Source of the DNA: Paenibacillus sp. CC-CFT747 | GTDB taxonomy: Bacteria > Bacillota > Bacilli > Paenibacillales > NBRC-103111 | Reading direction: 5' to 3' | DNA: 60,000 nt | Assembly (NCBI GenBank): GCA_030323305.1 | Contig: CP106741.1 | Span: 2,167,501 to 2,227,500 of the forward strand | Shown here: positions 37,731-50,276 of the stretch, piece after piece | How positions within the stretch are numbered: position 1 is the stretch's first letter | How the letters are laid out: each line of letters starts with the position of its first letter | Translations under genes and position numbers: made by a program | The notes under the pieces: model-generated | What the model was told of the DNA's origin: nothing | Databases searched by the model: none | The model's input: only the letters and a program-made list of their open reading frames with translations

Positions 37731-38357
37731 ATGACAAAAGGTATCTTAGGGAAGAAGCTGGGGATGACTCAAGTCTTTACTCCTGAAGGATTGGTTCTGC
37801 CGGTTACCGTAATCCAAGCGGGTCCTTGCGTAGTATTGCAGAAGAAGGACGTGGAGAACGACGGCTACGAAGCCATCCAAATCGGTTTTGACGATAAGAA
37901 AGAAAAGAACGCCAATAAGCCGGAGTCGGGCCATGCGAAGAAAGCGGGCGCGACACCTAAGCGCTACATTAAAGAATTCCGCGGAATTCAGCTGTCGGAT
38001 TATGAAGTTGGCCAGGAATTGAAGGCCGATCTGTTCGCTGAAGGCGAATTCGTTGATGTCACGGGCACTTCTAAAGGTAAAGGATTTACCGGTACGATCA
38101 AAAGATGGGGACAATCCCGTGGTCCAATGGCACACGGCTCGCGTTACCATCGTGGACCGGGTTCCATGGGTTCGATTCAAGCGAACCGCGTTCCTAAAGG
38201 CAAACACCTTCCAGGACACATGGGAAAAGAAACGGTCACTCTGCAGAACCTGCAAGTAGTAAGAGTTGATGCGGAACGCAACGTGCTGCTGGTTAAAGGC
38301 TCCGTACCCGGACCTAAAAACAGCTACGTCAGCGTGAAAACAACCGTTAAAAAATAA
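37731..38357 (+). CDS. rplC: 50S ribosomal protein L3
   Basis: 208 residues; [16 protein letters not shown] start and the [18 protein letters not shown] loop that reaches the peptidyl-transferase centre. Normal length, intact. Confidence 0.98.
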   Translation: MTKGILGKKLGMTQVFTPEGLVLPVTVIQAGPCVVLQKKDVENDGYEAIQIGFDDKKEKNANKPESGHAKKAGATPKRYIKEFRGIQLSDYEVGQELKADLFAEGEFVDVTGTSKGKGFTGTIKRWGQSRGPMAHGSRYHRGPGSMGSIQANRVPKGKHLPGHMGKETVTLQNLQVVRVDAERNVLLVKGSVPGPKNSYVSVKTTVKK

Positions 38358-38381
38358 AGAAGCGGGAAAGGAGGATAACAA

Positions 38382-39005
38382 ATGCCAAAAGTAGCAGTGT
38401 TCAACGTAAGCGGATCGGAAGTTGGGCAGATCGAGCTTTCCGAAGCGGTTTTCGGGATCGAGCCTAACGTTCACGTGCTTCACTCCGCCGTTGTCTTGCA
38501 GCAGGCTTCCCAGCGCCTAGGAACTCACAAAACAAAAGGACGTTCCGAAGTACGCGGCGGTGGTCGCAAGCCTTGGAAACAAAAAGGAACCGGACGTGCC
38601 CGTCAAGGAAGCATCCGTGCTCCTCAATGGAAAGGCGGCGGTATCGTATTCGGACCAACGCCACGCAGCTATGGCTTTAAACTGCCTAAGAAAGTTCGCC
38701 GTTTGGCTATCAAATCCGCTCTGTCTTCCAAAGTGATCGACAATGAGATCATCGTTCTGGATCAGCTTTCGATCAACCAGCCGAAGACGAAGGAAATCGT
38801 AGCCCTGCTGAAGAACCTGAAGGCAGATCGCCGCGCTCTAGTAGTAACTTCCGAGTTTGATGAGAATGTGGCATTGTCCGCCCGTAACATTCCTGGGGTT
38901 AAGTTCGTAACCGCTCAAGGAATCAACGTTCTGGACGTTCTGGTGCACGACAAACTCATCATTACTAAAGAAGCGGTAGAGAAGGTAGAGGAGGTGCTTG
39001 CGTAA
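38382..39005 (+). CDS. rplD: 50S ribosomal protein L4
   Basis: 207 residues with the extended loop [20 protein letters not shown] that lines the exit tunnel; the macrolide-contact Lys and Gly are unchanged. Its stop overlaps rplW by one base (TAATG). Confidence 0.98.
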   Translation: MPKVAVFNVSGSEVGQIELSEAVFGIEPNVHVLHSAVVLQQASQRLGTHKTKGRSEVRGGGRKPWKQKGTGRARQGSIRAPQWKGGGIVFGPTPRSYGFKLPKKVRRLAIKSALSSKVIDNEIIVLDQLSINQPKTKEIVALLKNLKADRRALVVTSEFDENVALSARNIPGVKFVTAQGINVLDVLVHDKLIITKEAVEKVEEVLA

Positions 39006-39295
39006 TGAAAAATCCTCGTGATATTATCAAGCGCCCGGTAATTACGGAAAGCACGAGCGAAATGATGGCCGACAAGAAGTATGCCTTCGAAGTCGACATT
39101 CGTGCCAACAAAACCGAAATTAAGCAGGCCATCGAACAGATTTTCAAAGTGAAGGTTACTAAAGTAAACACACTGAGAATGCCTGCGAAGCCTAAACGCT
39201 ATGGACGCTATTCCGGCTACACTTCCGAATGGAAGAAAGCCATCGTATCCCTGAGCGCAGACAGCAAAGAACTTGAGTTCTTTGAAACGGTATAA
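39005..39295 (+). CDS. rplW: 50S ribosomal protein L23
   Basis: 96 residues; [18 protein letters not shown] start and [18 protein letters not shown]. Tunnel-exit protein that docks trigger factor and SRP. Coupled to rplD. Confidence 0.97.
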   Translation: MKNPRDIIKRPVITESTSEMMADKKYAFEVDIRANKTEIKQAIEQIFKVKVTKVNTLRMPAKPKRYGRYSGYTSEWKKAIVSLSADSKELEFFETV

Positions 39296-39327
39296 AGTTC
39301 ATTTTGTGAAGTAAGGAGGGAAACCAA

Positions 39328-40158
39328 GTGCCAGTTAAAAAGTACAAACCGACGTCCCCGGCTCGACGTTCGATGTCTGTATCCACTTTCGAGGAGATTA
39401 CGACATCCCAACCCGAGAAATCTTTGCTCGCTCCATTGAGCAAGACGGCTGGACGCAACAACCAAGGTAAAATTACGGTTCGTCACCACGGCGGCGGACA
39501 TAAGCGTAAATACCGGATCATCGACTTCAAACGGACGAAAGATGGAATACCAGGCCGCGTTGCTACAGTCGAATACGATCCTAACCGTTCCGCTAACATT
39601 GCACTGATCCATTATGCCGATGGAGAGAAGCGTTACATCATCGCTCCAAAAGGTCTTAAAGTGGACGATGTGATCACTTCCGGTCCTGGATCCGACATCA
39701 AAGTGGGGAACGCCCTGCCGCTTGAGAACATCCCAGTCGGTACGGTTATCCACAACATTGAGCTAAAGCCTGGTAAAGGCGGACAATTGGTTCGCGCAGC
39801 AGGTACAGAAGCTCAGCTGCTTGGTAAAGAAGAAGAATATGTAACGATTCGTCTGTCTTCCGGTGAAGTTCGCCGTATCCTTAAGGTTTGCCGCGCTACC
39901 ATCGGTTCCGTTGGCAACGAAGATTACGAGCTGATCAAAATCGGTAAAGCCGGTCGTTCCCGTTGGTTGGGCAAACGTCCTGAAGTCCGCGGGGTTGTTA
40001 TGAACCCTAACGATCACCCGCACGGTGGTGGTGAAGGCCGCGCTCCAATCGGCCGCAAATCCCCTATGTCTCCTTGGGGCAAGCCGACTCTGGGCTACAA
40101 AACCCGCAAAAAGAAAAAGGCTTCCAACAAATATATTGTTCGTCGTCGCACGAAGTAA
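39328..40158 (+). CDS. rplB: 50S ribosomal protein L2
   Basis: 276 residues from a GTG start with GGAGGG upstream. [13 protein letters not shown] start, the [12 protein letters not shown] segment and the C-terminal [18 protein letters not shown] containing the histidine near the peptidyl-transferase centre. Confidence 0.98.
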   Translation: MPVKKYKPTSPARRSMSVSTFEEITTSQPEKSLLAPLSKTAGRNNQGKITVRHHGGGHKRKYRIIDFKRTKDGIPGRVATVEYDPNRSANIALIHYADGEKRYIIAPKGLKVDDVITSGPGSDIKVGNALPLENIPVGTVIHNIELKPGKGGQLVRAAGTEAQLLGKEEEYVTIRLSSGEVRRILKVCRATIGSVGNEDYELIKIGKAGRSRWLGKRPEVRGVVMNPNDHPHGGGEGRAPIGRKSPMSPWGKPTLGYKTRKKKKASNKYIVRRRTK

Positions 40159-40197
40159 TATCCGATACTATAAGGTTGGATGAAGGGAGGATTTTAC

Positions 40198-40485
40198 ATG
40201 GGACGCAGTTTGAAAAAAGGACCATTTATCGATGGCTACCTGCTTAAGAAAGTAGAGGATGCCGGTCAAGCTCAAGGTAACAAGAAAGTCGTTATCAAGA
40301 CTTGGTCTCGCCGCTCCACTATTTTCCCTCAGTTCATTGGACACACATTCGCGGTGTACGATGGCAGAAAACATGTGCCTGTCTATGTAACGGAAGATAT
40401 GGTCGGACATAAGCTCGGTGAGTTCGCGCCAACCCGTACGTACAAAGGTCACACGGACGACGATAAGAAAACCGGCAGACGTTAA
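40198..40485 (+). CDS. rpsS: 30S ribosomal protein S19
   Basis: 95 residues from ATG 40198 ([18 protein letters not shown] upstream). Contains [16 protein letters not shown] and [13 protein letters not shown]. Near the 16S 3' domain with S13. Confidence 0.97.
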   Translation: MGRSLKKGPFIDGYLLKKVEDAGQAQGNKKVVIKTWSRRSTIFPQFIGHTFAVYDGRKHVPVYVTEDMVGHKLGEFAPTRTYKGHTDDDKKTGRR

Positions 40486-40523
40486 GAGTTCGTCTGATTT
40501 GAAGATCGAGAGGAGGTACAACC

Positions 40524-40856
40524 ATGCAAGCAACTGCAAACGCAAGATATATCCGCATCGCTCCTCGCAAAGTGCAGCTGGTCATCGATTTGATCCGCGG
40601 CAAGCAAGTAGGAGAGGCGATCGCCATTCTTCGCCATACGCCGAAGGCCGCTTCTCCTGTGCTTGAGAAGATCCTGAACTCGGCTATCGCTAACGCTGAG
40701 CATAACCACTCGCTGGACCCTAACAAGCTGGTGATCAGCCAGGCCTTCGTAAACCATGGCCCGATCATGAAACGCTTCAGACCACGCGCCATGGGTCGTG
40801 CGAGCCGGATTAACAAACGTACCAGCCACATCACTTTGGTGGTATCTGAAAAATAA
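40524..40856 (+). CDS. rplV: 50S ribosomal protein L22
   Basis: 110 residues; [20 protein letters not shown] and the beta-hairpin tip ([18 protein letters not shown]) that reaches into the exit tunnel. GAGGAGG upstream. Confidence 0.97.
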   Translation: MQATANARYIRIAPRKVQLVIDLIRGKQVGEAIAILRHTPKAASPVLEKILNSAIANAEHNHSLDPNKLVISQAFVNHGPIMKRFRPRAMGRASRINKRTSHITLVVSEK

Positions 40857-40869
40857 GGAGGGATAACGT

Positions 40870-41532
40870 GTGGGACAAAAAGTAAGTCCAGTCGGTTTAA
40901 GAATCGGAATTATTCGGGATTGGGAATCGAAGTGGTACGCAGGTAAGGACTACGGCGACCTCCTTCTCGAGGACGTAAAAATCCGTGAATACCTGAAAGG
41001 GAAGCTGAAAGATTCTTCCGTTTCTCACTTTGATATCGAACGTGCGGCTAACCGCGTCAGCGTAACGATCCATACGGCTAAGCCCGGAATGGTAATCGGT
41101 AAAGGCGGATCGGAAGTCGAGAACATTCGCGCTCACATTGCTAAACTGTCGGGCAAGAAAGTTCACATTAACATCGCAGAAATCAAAAACCCTGATATGG
41201 ATGCCATTCTGGTTGCAGAAAGCATCGCTCAACAGCTGGAGCGCCGTGTATCGTTCCGCCGTGCGATGAAGCAAGCCCTGCAAAGATCCATGAGAGCGGG
41301 AGCTAAAGGAATCAAGACAGCCGTAAGCGGACGCTTGGGCGGAGCGGAAATTGCCCGCAGCGAAGGCTACAGCGAAGGTACCGTGCCACTGCACACCCTG
41401 CGCGCTGACATTGATTACGGAACGGCAGAAGCTCATACGACTTACGGCCGAATCGGCGTAAAAGTATGGATCTATCGTGGCGAGGTTCTTCCTGCTGCTA
41501 AGAAGAAGGCTGCTCAGGAAGGAGGAAACTAA
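40870..41532 (+). CDS. rpsC: 30S ribosomal protein S3
   Basis: 220 residues from GTG 40870 (AGGAGG upstream). KH domain with [15 protein letters not shown], and the [19 protein letters not shown] helicase-site segment. Part of the mRNA entry channel. Confidence 0.98.
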   Translation: MGQKVSPVGLRIGIIRDWESKWYAGKDYGDLLLEDVKIREYLKGKLKDSSVSHFDIERAANRVSVTIHTAKPGMVIGKGGSEVENIRAHIAKLSGKKVHINIAEIKNPDMDAILVAESIAQQLERRVSFRRAMKQALQRSMRAGAKGIKTAVSGRLGGAEIARSEGYSEGTVPLHTLRADIDYGTAEAHTTYGRIGVKVWIYRGEVLPAAKKKAAQEGGN

Positions 41533-41534
41533 TC

Positions 41535-41969
41535 ATGTTGATGCCAAAACGTGTTAAACATCGTAAGGAACACCGCGGAAGCATGAAGGGTGCCGCAAAA
41601 GGCGGCACAGAAGTGGCTTTCGGAGAATACGGTCTGAAAGCAATGGAGCCGGCTTGGGTGACCAACCGTCAAATCGAAGCGGCCCGTATTGCCATGACCC
41701 GTTACATCAAGCGTGGCGGTAAAGTATGGATTAAGATTTTCCCTTCCAAGCCGATCACCCAGAAGCCTCTCGAGGTCCGGATGGGTAGCGGTAAAGGTAA
41801 CGTGGAAAAATGGGTTTCCGTTGTCAAACCAGGTAAAATCCTGTTTGAATTGGCGGGTGTAAGTGAGGAAGTCGCACGTGAAGCGATGCGTCTGGCCGCT
41901 CACAAGCTGCCAATCAAAACGAAATTCGTTAAACGTGAAGAACTGGGTGGTGAAGCAAATGAAGGGTAG
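41535..41969 (+). CDS. rplP: 50S ribosomal protein L16
   Basis: 144 residues; [15 protein letters not shown] start (first ATG kept, as in Bacillus MLLPKRVK). [15 protein letters not shown] segment. Close to the A-site tRNA elbow. Overlaps rpmC by 11 nt. Confidence 0.97.
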   Translation: MLMPKRVKHRKEHRGSMKGAAKGGTEVAFGEYGLKAMEPAWVTNRQIEAARIAMTRYIKRGGKVWIKIFPSKPITQKPLEVRMGSGKGNVEKWVSVVKPGKILFELAGVSEEVAREAMRLAAHKLPIKTKFVKREELGGEANEG

Positions 41970-42156
41970 TGAATTTCGCAACTTAACCACTGCTGAGATC
42001 GAACAAAAAATCGCCGGATTTAAAGAAGAACTCTTTAACCTCCGCTTTCAACTGGCCACCGGCCAACTGGATAACCCTACTCAAATCCGCACGGTTCGTA
42101 AGGAAATTGCTCGTGCCAAGACCATTTTGCGTGAAAGAGAACTGGGTATCGGCTAA
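41959..42156 (+). CDS. rpmC: 50S ribosomal protein L29
   Basis: 65 residues from ATG 41959 inside the 3' end of rplP (GGTGGTG upstream). Helical hairpin with [21 protein letters not shown]. The longer frame from 41863 is only rplP shadow. Confidence 0.96.
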   Translation: MKGSEFRNLTTAEIEQKIAGFKEELFNLRFQLATGQLDNPTQIRTVRKEIARAKTILRERELGIG

Positions 42157-42188
42157 TTGGATCCAGAACTTAGAGAGGAGGATTATAC

Positions 42189-42455
42189 ATGAGTGAACAA
42201 CGTAATGAGCGTAAAGAGCAGGTAGGCAAAGTAGTCAGCGACAAAATGGACAAAACCATCGTAGTGGCTGTAGAGACCTACAAGAAGCATGACCTGTATC
42301 ACAAGCGCATCAAATACACCAAGAAATTCAAGGCTCATGATGAGAACAACCAAGCCAAAATCGGTGACGTTGTAAGAATCATGGAAACTCGTCCATTGTC
42401 CAAGGATAAGCGCTGGAGACTGGTTGAGATCGTAGAAGAAGCTGTTATTATTTAA
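42189..42455 (+). CDS. rpsQ: 30S ribosomal protein S17
   Basis: 88 residues; [17 protein letters not shown] and [20 protein letters not shown], an OB fold. GAGGAGG upstream. Confidence 0.97.
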   Translation: MSEQRNERKEQVGKVVSDKMDKTIVVAVETYKKHDLYHKRIKYTKKFKAHDENNQAKIGDVVRIMETRPLSKDKRWRLVEIVEEAVII

Positions 42456-42516
42456 CCGCGAACGTTAAGGTTCGAAACTATACTGTGTGGATGAAGCCTG
42501 AAAGGAGGTAACTCAA

Positions 42517-42885
42517 ATGATTCAACCTCTTACACGTTTAAATGTAGCTGACAACTCCGGTGCGAAGAAACTGATGTGTATCCGTGTTCTGGGTGGTACG
42601 GGCCGTCGTGTTGGTCATATCGGGGATTTGATCATCTGTTCCGTCAAAGAAGCAACACCAGGTGGCGTTGTCAAAAAGGGCGATGTCGTTAAAGCTGTAA
42701 TCGTGCGTACGAAGACCGGTGCCCGCCGTAAAGACGGTTCCTACATCTCTTTCGACGAGAATGCTGCTGTTATCGTTAAAGACGACAAGAGCCCTCGTGG
42801 AACGCGTATCTTTGGACCGGTAGCTCGTGAGCTTCGCGACAGAGATTTCATGAAAATCGTTTCCTTAGCACCTGAGGTTATCTAA
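42517..42885 (+). CDS. rplN: 50S ribosomal protein L14
   Basis: 122 residues, [17 protein letters not shown] start and [20 protein letters not shown] end. Sits at the subunit interface and is the docking site of the silencing factor RsfS. AAAGGAGG upstream. Confidence 0.98.
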   Translation: MIQPLTRLNVADNSGAKKLMCIRVLGGTGRRVGHIGDLIICSVKEATPGGVVKKGDVVKAVIVRTKTGARRKDGSYISFDENAAVIVKDDKSPRGTRIFGPVARELRDRDFMKIVSLAPEVI

Positions 42886-42960
42886 TCTCCGTAGGGCTAA
42901 CAAACCTAAGACCGTTCAATCGCGGATCCCGCATTCGCCACTTAGGAGGTGTAATCGAAA

Positions 42961-43314
42961 ATGCCAAAACCAAAGAAAAAGCTTGAATCCCATAACAACA
43001 AACTGCACGTGAAGAAAGACGATACGGTTTTTGTTATCACCGGTAAAGACAAAGGCAAGAAAGGACGCGTTATCGCGGCTTACCCTCGTCAAAACCGTGT
43101 GCTGGTTGAAGGAGTTAACATGATGAAGAAGCATGCTAAGCCTTCCCAGCAAAATCCACAGGGCGGAATCATCGATCAGGAAGCTCCGATTCACGTTTCG
43201 AACGTGATGCTGATTGATCCGAAGAGCGGCCAGCCGACCCGTGTCGGATACAAAGTACTGGATAACGGTACGAAAGTACGGATCGCTAAGAAATCCGGAG
43301 AAGTAATCGACTAA
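42961..43314 (+). CDS. rplX: 50S ribosomal protein L24
   Basis: 117 residues, KOW domain ([19 protein letters not shown]) with a C-terminal extension. Early assembly initiator of the 50S subunit. GGAGGTG upstream. Confidence 0.97.
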   Translation: MPKPKKKLESHNNKLHVKKDDTVFVITGKDKGKKGRVIAAYPRQNRVLVEGVNMMKKHAKPSQQNPQGGIIDQEAPIHVSNVMLIDPKSGQPTRVGYKVLDNGTKVRIAKKSGEVID

Positions 43315-43346
43315 TTGTACAATGGCGGAAAGGAGGCAAATGAAAC

Positions 43347-43889
43347 ATGGCGGCAAGAATGAAGGAACGTTTCGTTAACGAAGTGACTCCTGCTCTGATG
43401 CAGAAGTTTGACTATACATCGGTTATGCAAGTTCCGAAGATTGAGAAAGTTGTCATCAACATGGGTGTGGGCGATGCCGTCGCTAACTCCAAAGTGCTGG
43501 ACGTAGCGGTAGATGAGCTCCAAACGATCGCTGGTCAAAAGCCGGTCGTAACCAAAGCCAAGAAGTCCATCGCCGGCTTCAAGCTTCGGGAAGGAATGCC
43601 TATCGGCGTGAAGGTAACGCTTCGCGGCGAGCGCATGTATCATTTCCTGGATAAACTCTTCAATGTGGCGCTGCCGCGCGTACGTGACTTCCGCGGTGTG
43701 TCCAGCAAAGCATTTGACGGTCGCGGGAATTACACGCTCGGCTTGAAAGAGCAGTTGATCTTCCCTGAGATCGAGTACGATAAAGTGGACAAAATCCGCG
43801 GTATGGACGTGGTTATCGTAACGACGGCCAAATCGGATGAAGAGTCCCGCGAACTGCTTACGCAAATGGGTATGCCATTCGTTAAGTAA
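43347..43889 (+). CDS. rplE: 50S ribosomal protein L5
   Basis: 180 residues; [25 protein letters not shown] and [17 protein letters not shown]. Binds 5S rRNA in the central protuberance. AAAGGAGG upstream. Confidence 0.98.
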   Translation: MAARMKERFVNEVTPALMQKFDYTSVMQVPKIEKVVINMGVGDAVANSKVLDVAVDELQTIAGQKPVVTKAKKSIAGFKLREGMPIGVKVTLRGERMYHFLDKLFNVALPRVRDFRGVSSKAFDGRGNYTLGLKEQLIFPEIEYDKVDKIRGMDVVIVTTAKSDEESRELLTQMGMPFVK

Positions 43890-43923
43890 TCCGCAATCCA
43901 AATCTATCGGAGGTGGAAAATAA

Positions 43924-44109
43924 GTGGCAAAAACTTCGATGATCGTCAAGCAGCAGCGTAAGCCTAAGTTCAAAGTTCAAGCTTATACCCGCTGCGAACG
44001 TTGTGGTCGTCCGCATTCCGTTCTGCGCAAATTTAAAATCTGCAGAATTTGTTTCCGTGAATTAGCTTATAAAGGCCAGATTCCTGGCGTTCGTAAAGCA
44101 AGCTGGTAA
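43924..44109 (+). CDS. rpsN: 30S ribosomal protein S14, zinc (type Z) form
   Basis: 61 residues from a GTG start with GGAGGTG upstream. C24/C27 and C40/C43 form the zinc site, marking the short type Z protein. Confidence 0.97.
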   Translation: MAKTSMIVKQQRKPKFKVQAYTRCERCGRPHSVLRKFKICRICFRELAYKGQIPGVRKASW

Positions 44110-44140
44110 TTACCCTACTCTCGGGAAGGAGGTTCGCAAT

Positions 44141-44539
44141 ATGGTAATGTCTGATCCGATTGCTGATATGCTTACACGCATTCGCAATGCAAATATTGTT
44201 CGTCACGAAACGGTTGAAATCCCCGCTTCCAAGATCAAGAAGGAAATTGCGGAAATCTTGAAAAAAGAAGGTTTCATCCGTGACGCCGAATATGTCCAAG
44301 ACAACAAGCACGGGATCATCCGTTTGTTCCTGAAATACGGCCCTAACAATGAGCGCGTCATTTCCGGACTGAAGAGAATCAGCAAGCCCGGCCTGCGTGT
44401 TTACACGAAGAGCCAGGAAGTGCCTCGTGTACTTGGTGGTCTGGGATTGGCGATCATCTCGACATCCAAAGGTATGATGACCGACAAGGAAGCCCGTCAG
44501 TCCAAAGCCGGCGGCGAAGTCATCTGCTACGTTTGGTAA
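44141..44539 (+). CDS. rpsH: 30S ribosomal protein S8
   Basis: 132 residues from ATG 44141 ([17 protein letters not shown], as in Bacillus; ATG 44147 also possible). C-terminal [13 protein letters not shown] and EVICYVW. Known spc-operon regulator in enterobacteria; no matching RNA site was sought successfully here. Confidence 0.97.
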   Translation: MVMSDPIADMLTRIRNANIVRHETVEIPASKIKKEIAEILKKEGFIRDAEYVQDNKHGIIRLFLKYGPNNERVISGLKRISKPGLRVYTKSQEVPRVLGGLGLAIISTSKGMMTDKEARQSKAGGEVICYVW

Positions 44540-44570
44540 TTCAGTAACGTGAAAGAATGGAGGTGTAAAC

Positions 44571-45113
44571 ATGTCTCGAATTGGTCGTAAACCAATTAAT
44601 GTTCCAAGCGGTGTTACCGTTTCTTTGAACAATGCCGAAATTACGGTGAAAGGACCGAAAGGCTCCCTGTCCCGTGAACTTCATAAAGATATGAAGGTTA
44701 GCGTCGAAGAGAATGTGATCTCGATCGAGCGTCCTTCGGATAACAAGCTACATCGTTCCCTGCACGGAACTACGCGGAGCGTGGTTGCAAATATGGTGAA
44801 CGGGGTAACGGAAGGATTCAGCAAGTCACTTGATCTGGTTGGGGTCGGATATCGTGCCAACAAGAACGGAAACAAGCTGGTTCTGAACGTAGGATATTCC
44901 CACCCGGTTGAAATCAATCCGGAAGAAGGCATCGAGTTCGACGTACCTTCCAATACGAAAATTATCGTAAAAGGAATCGACAAGGAGCGCGTTGGGGCTA
45001 CTGCCGCCAAGATTCGTTCCGTACGTGAGCCTGAGCCTTACAAAGGAAAAGGGATTAAATACGAAGGCGAGCGGATCATCCGCAAAGAAGGTAAAGCCGG
45101 TAAGAAGAAGTAA
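44571..45113 (+). CDS. rplF: 50S ribosomal protein L6
   Basis: 180 residues, two repeated domains; [14 protein letters not shown] start and [15 protein letters not shown] end. GGAGGTG upstream. Confidence 0.98.
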   Translation: MSRIGRKPINVPSGVTVSLNNAEITVKGPKGSLSRELHKDMKVSVEENVISIERPSDNKLHRSLHGTTRSVVANMVNGVTEGFSKSLDLVGVGYRANKNGNKLVLNVGYSHPVEINPEEGIEFDVPSNTKIIVKGIDKERVGATAAKIRSVREPEPYKGKGIKYEGERIIRKEGKAGKKK

Positions 45114-45161
45114 TCCTTACGTAAGGATTGCCAGCAGAGCTGAAAGGAGTGAACGAATCTC

Positions 45162-45527
45162 ATGATTACTAAAGGCGATAAGAACAAAGCCCGTCTTAAG
45201 AGACATCTCCGTGTCCGCAAGAAAATTCAGGGTACGACGGAACGTCCTCGCTTGAGCATCTATCGTTCTTCGAAACATATGTACGCTCAAATCATCGACG
45301 ACGTTAAAGGCGTTACGCTTGCCGCAGCTTCCACTCAAGATAAAGAGCTGAAAGAAGTAGGCAACGGCGGCAACGTAGATGCGGCTAAACAAGTTGGCGA
45401 ATTGATCGCTAAGCGTGCCAAGGAAAACGGGGTCGAGAAAGTGGTTTTTGACCGCGGCGGATACCTGTACCACGGACGTGTTCAAGCTTTGGCTGACGCA
45501 GCTCGCGAAGCTGGTCTTGAATTCTAA
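45162..45527 (+). CDS. rplR: 50S ribosomal protein L18
   Basis: 121 residues; [21 protein letters not shown] and [20 protein letters not shown]. Binds 5S rRNA with L5. AAAGGAG upstream. Confidence 0.97.
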   Translation: MITKGDKNKARLKRHLRVRKKIQGTTERPRLSIYRSSKHMYAQIIDDVKGVTLAAASTQDKELKEVGNGGNVDAAKQVGELIAKRAKENGVEKVVFDRGGYLYHGRVQALADAAREAGLEF

Positions 45528-45553
45528 AATCAACAAATAAGGAGGTAAAGGAC

Positions 45554-46051
45554 TTGCGTGTAGATCCGAATACTTTAGATCTTAAAGACAAAACCGTACA
45601 CATCAACCGTGTTGCTAAAGTAGTTAAAGGCGGACGCCGTTTCAGCTTCAGCGCTCTGGTCGTTGTTGGAGACGGGAACGGCTGGGTTGGTGCCGGTATC
45701 GGGAAAGCTTCCGAAGTTGGAGATGCCATCAAGAAAGGGATCGAAGATGCCAAGAAGAACCTGATTCACGTGCCAATCGTCGGTACTTCTATTCCGCACC
45801 TGGTCATCGGACGCTTCGGCGCCGGACGCGTGCTGTTGAAGCCGGCTTCCCAAGGTACCGGAGTAATCGCCGGCGGCCCGGTTCGTGCCGTATTGGAACT
45901 GGCAGGAGTAGGCGACATTCTTACGAAATCGCTTGGTTCTTCCAACTCCATCAACATGGTTAACGCTACTTTGGAAGGTCTTCAACGCCTGAAGAGAGCC
46001 GAAGAAGTGGCTAAACTGCGCGGAAAAACTGTAGAAGAGCTACTAGGTTAG
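45554..46051 (+). CDS. rpsE: 30S ribosomal protein S5
   Basis: 165 residues from a TTG start with GGAGGT upstream. [21 protein letters not shown] and the C-terminal [13 protein letters not shown]; the spectinomycin loop region (KGGRRFS) is normal. Acts in decoding fidelity. Confidence 0.97.
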   Translation: MRVDPNTLDLKDKTVHINRVAKVVKGGRRFSFSALVVVGDGNGWVGAGIGKASEVGDAIKKGIEDAKKNLIHVPIVGTSIPHLVIGRFGAGRVLLKPASQGTGVIAGGPVRAVLELAGVGDILTKSLGSSNSINMVNATLEGLQRLKRAEEVAKLRGKTVEELLG

Positions 46052-46062
46052 GAGGGGAAACG

Positions 46063-46251
46063 ATGGCTAAGCAATTACAAATCACCCTCAAACGCAGTTT
46101 GATCGGACGCCCGGAAACCCAGCGTGTTACGGTCCAGACTCTGGGACTGCGCAAGCTGCATCAAACGGTTGTCCACCAGGACAACGCCGCCATTCGGGGT
46201 ATGGTTAACCAAGTAAGTCACTTGGTTGAAGTGAAAGAAGTAGAAGCTTAA
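46063..46251 (+). CDS. rpmD: 50S ribosomal protein L30
   Basis: 62 residues; [16 protein letters not shown] and [18 protein letters not shown]. Starts 11 nt after rpsE with GGAGGGG upstream. Confidence 0.96.
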   Translation: MAKQLQITLKRSLIGRPETQRVTVQTLGLRKLHQTVVHQDNAAIRGMVNQVSHLVEVKEVEA

Positions 46252-46303
46252 GGTAAGCTTCTCTGCATAGATGGTTCTCAAAACTAACAAGGAGGTGCAC
46301 AAG

Positions 46304-46744
46304 ATGAAATTACATGAGTTGAGTCCTGCTCCTGGCTCTACCAAAACCCGCAAGCGTGTAGGTCGCGGTATCGGTAGCGGAACAGGCAAAACGGCAGGTA
46401 AAGGTCATAAAGGTCAAAATGCACGATCCGGCGGAGGAGTTCGCCCTGGATTCGAAGGTGGACAGAATCCTTTGTACCGTCGTCTGCCTAAACGCGGATT
46501 TACGAACATCTCCCGCAGGGAGTATGCCATCGTAAACCTTGAGGAACTTAACAACTTCGCAGAAGGAACCGAAGTAACCCCGGAAGTTCTTATGGAATCC
46601 GGTGTTATCAAAAACCCTAAGAGCGGCATTAAGGTTCTGGGGAACGGCGAAATCACCGTTAAGCTGACGGTAAAAGCCAATAAGTTCTCTCAATCTGCCG
46701 TAGATAAAATTCAAGCTGCCGGCGGTAAAACCGAGGTGATTTAA
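46304..46744 (+). CDS. rplO: 50S ribosomal protein L15
   Basis: 146 residues from ATG 46304 ([19 protein letters not shown] upstream; the frame from 46271 is rejected). Glycine-rich [19 protein letters not shown] segment. The last base of its stop is the first of the secY start (TAATG). Confidence 0.97.
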   Translation: MKLHELSPAPGSTKTRKRVGRGIGSGTGKTAGKGHKGQNARSGGGVRPGFEGGQNPLYRRLPKRGFTNISRREYAIVNLEELNNFAEGTEVTPEVLMESGVIKNPKSGIKVLGNGEITVKLTVKANKFSQSAVDKIQAAGGKTEVI

Positions 46745-48047
46745 TGTTCAAAACATTATCCAACATCATGAAAGTAGACGATCTGAGAAAAAGGATTATC
46801 TTTACCCTTCTTGTTCTGATCGTCTATCGAATCGGTAATTTTATTCCGGTGCCCAACATCAATACGGACGCCCTGGAGATGATCGACCAATCCTCCAATC
46901 AAGTATTCGGGCTGTTAAATACCTTTTCCGGCGGAGCTCTTTTCCGCTTTTCCATTTTTGCCATAGGGATTATGCCTTACATTACGGCATCCATCATCGT
47001 GCAGCTTCTGTCGATGGATGTAATCCCCGCTTTGCCCAATGGGCCAAAGAAGGGAGGTAGGGCGTAAGAAGTTAGCCCAGGTGACCCGATATGGAACGGT
47101 CGTTATTGGGTTAATTCAAGGTTTGGGAACAGCTATCGGATTCAATAGTGCGATTGCAGGCGGAATCATCATCGACCCGAGCATCACGACGTATTTGCTG
47201 ATTGCCATCGTGTTAACGGCCGGTACCTCTTTCTTGATGTGGCTTGGAGAGCAGATCACGGAGAACGGAATTGGTAACGGGATCTCGATCATCATCTTTG
47301 CCGGGATCGTGGCTACGTTCCCGACATCCATTCAACAGATTTATCAAACTTTGTTCCTGGACGCAGGGGATACCCTCTTCCTGAACATTGTTAAAGCGAT
47401 TGTCATTGTGCTAGTGGTGGTTGCGATCATTGCCGGCGTAATCTTCGTCCAGCAAGGGGTTCGCAAAATCCCGGTCCAATACGCCAAACGGGTAGTGGGA
47501 CGCAAAATGTACGGAGGTCAATCCACCCACATTCCGCTTAAAGTAAATGCGGCTGGGGTTATACCGGTAATCTTCGCCAGTTCGTTGCTTCTGTTCCCTG
47601 CTACGATTGCCCAGTTCTGGAGCAACAATGTTGTGGCCAAGTGGATCATCAACAACCTGACGATTAACCATCCGGCTCCCTCGGAATGGTCTTGTACGTC
47701 TTGCTGATCATCGGGTTTACTTTCTTCTACACGTTCGTGCAGATTAATCCGACCCAGATGGCCGACCAGATGAAAAAGAACGGTGGTTACATCCCAGGGA
47801 TTCGTCCAGGAAGACAACCGCCGTATACATGACGCGGGTCATGACGAGAATCACTTTGTCGGGCGCTATTTTCTTGGCGGCTATTTCCATCCTTCCGCTA
47901 ATCTTCAGTTCCTTTGCCGGCTTGCCGGCCTCGGTCCGAATCGGCGGTACCTCGTTGCTTATCGTAATCGGGGTTGGATTGGAAACGATGAAGCAGGTCG
48001 AGAGCCAACTGATTAAACGCCACTATAAAGGATTCATTAATAAGTAA
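46744..48047 (+). CDS. secY: SecY, protein translocase channel subunit (four frameshifts as read)
   Basis: Expected 435 residues with ten membrane helices. Begins [18 protein letters not shown]; the plug/TM2 segment [18 protein letters not shown] and the cytoplasmic loop [19 protein letters not shown] are present; ends [19 protein letters not shown]. Breaks: CCC 47035-47037, GGG 47052-47054, CCC 47678-47680 and GG 47809-47810; one base added at each gives continuous family sequence. Coupled to rplO and followed by adk and map. Because SecY is essential, the four breaks point to sequence error. Confidence 0.95.
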
Positions 48048-48745
<698 letters not shown>

Positions 48746-48746
<1 letters not shown>

Positions 48747-49516
48747 TGATCATCTGTAAATCCGAGATAGAATTGGATTACATGAGGGAGGCCGGCCGCA
48801 TTGTGGCCGACACCCACCGATTATTGGCTCGGCTTGTTCGACCCGGTGTCACCACCAAGGAATTGGACCAGGCGGCTGAGGAGTATATCCGAAGCCAACA
48901 GGCGGTTCCATCCTTCAAAGGCTATAACGGATTTCCTGGAAGTATCTGTGCTTCGGTTAACGAAGAGTTGGTACACGGGATACCCGGTGCTCGAAAGTTA
49001 TTCGACGGGGACATTATCAGTATTGATATCGGTGCCCAATATAAAGGATATCACGGTGATTCCGCTTGGACTTACGGAGTAGGCGATATCTCCCCGGAGG
49101 CCCGGAAGCTTCTGGAGGTAACCGAGAAATCCCTCTATGCAGGCTTGGCGGAAGCCAAACCGGATGTCCGTTTATATACAATCTCCCATGCCATTCAGCA
49201 ATGCATTGAGAAGGAAGGGTTCTCTGTGGTAAGGGAATATGTCGGCCATGGCATCGGAGCTCAGCTTCATGAACAGCCGCAAATTCCGAACTACGGTTAT
49301 CCGGACCGTGGACCCCGTTTGAAACCCGGAATGGTCTTGGCCATCGAGCCTATGGTGAATGCAGGCGAACGTTATGTCCGTACGTTGGAAGACAACTGGA
49401 CCGTGGTGACGGTTGACGGATCATTCTGCGCTCATTTTGAGCATACGATTGCTATCACGGCGGAGGGGTATGAGATTCTTACCCACTCCAAAGAGCAGGT
49501 GACGGCACTTGAGTGA
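48746..49516 (+). CDS. map: methionine aminopeptidase type I
   Basis: 256 residues. Metal ligands fall in [17 protein letters not shown] (two Asp), REYVGHGIG (His), AIEPM (Glu) and FEHTIAI (Glu); substrate loop [16 protein letters not shown]. Removes N-terminal Met after deformylation. Overlaps adk and the next gene, so translation is probably coupled. Confidence 0.97.
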
Positions 49517-49817
49517 TTCTCCGAAACCGCAGCTCGGTCAGATCGTGAAGATCACCCGCGGCCGCGATAATAACAAATACGCCGTCATTATCGGAGTCTT
49601 GGATTCCCGCTTTCTGCTTATCGCGGACGGGGATAAAAGAAAATTCGATCAGCCGAAGAAAAAGAACATCCTTCACCTGCAGCTGCAGGATGCCATCAGC
49701 ATGGAAGTTGTCGACAGCTTGAAAGAAACCGGCCGTGTGACTAACGGCAAATTGCGTTTTGCCATTAACAAGTTTGCGGATAGCCAGCAGACGGAAGCAC
49801 AAGAGAAAGGAGACTGA
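49509..49817 (+). CDS. KOW-domain RNA-binding protein (L14e-like)
   Basis: 102 residues from TTG 49509, overlapping the map stop by 8 nt. KOW-type beta domain ([34 protein letters not shown]), resembling the small protein (YbzG in B. subtilis) between map and infA in Bacillales. Probably ribosome-associated; the role is not established. Ends 2 nt before infA. Confidence 0.85.
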   Translation: MSDSPKPQLGQIVKITRGRDNNKYAVIIGVLDSRFLLIADGDKRKFDQPKKKNILHLQLQDAISMEVVDSLKETGRVTNGKLRFAINKFADSQQTEAQEKGD

Positions 49818-49819
49818 TT

Positions 49820-50038
49820 ATGGCCAAAGAAGACGTCATTGAAGTAGAAGGCACGGTCATTGAACCTTTGCCTAACGCTATGTTCAAGGTTGAATTGGAG
49901 AACGGGCATAAAATCCTGGCTCATGTTTCGGGTAAGATCCGGATGCACTTCATCCGCATTTTACCTGGGGACAAAGTTACGGTAGAATTATCTCCGTACG
50001 ATTTAACCAGAGGCCGTATCACCTATCGGTACAAGTAA
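49820..50038 (+). CDS. infA: translation initiation factor IF-1
   Basis: 72 residues, single OB fold: [32 protein letters not shown] and [10 protein letters not shown]. Its ribosome-binding site AAAGGAG is inside the previous gene. Confidence 0.98.
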   Translation: MAKEDVIEVEGTVIEPLPNAMFKVELENGHKILAHVSGKIRMHFIRILPGDKVTVELSPYDLTRGRITYRYK

Positions 50039-50134
50039 GGTTTTGCTTCGGCAGAACTTTGTCTATACTACGAAGTATGTTTTGGAAGGCTTACATCTTT
50101 CCTTACGAAGCAGCTTTCCTAGGAAAGCTTTTAG

Positions 50135-50260
<126 letters not shown>

Positions 50261-50276
50261 GGAGGTGCTGCATTAA

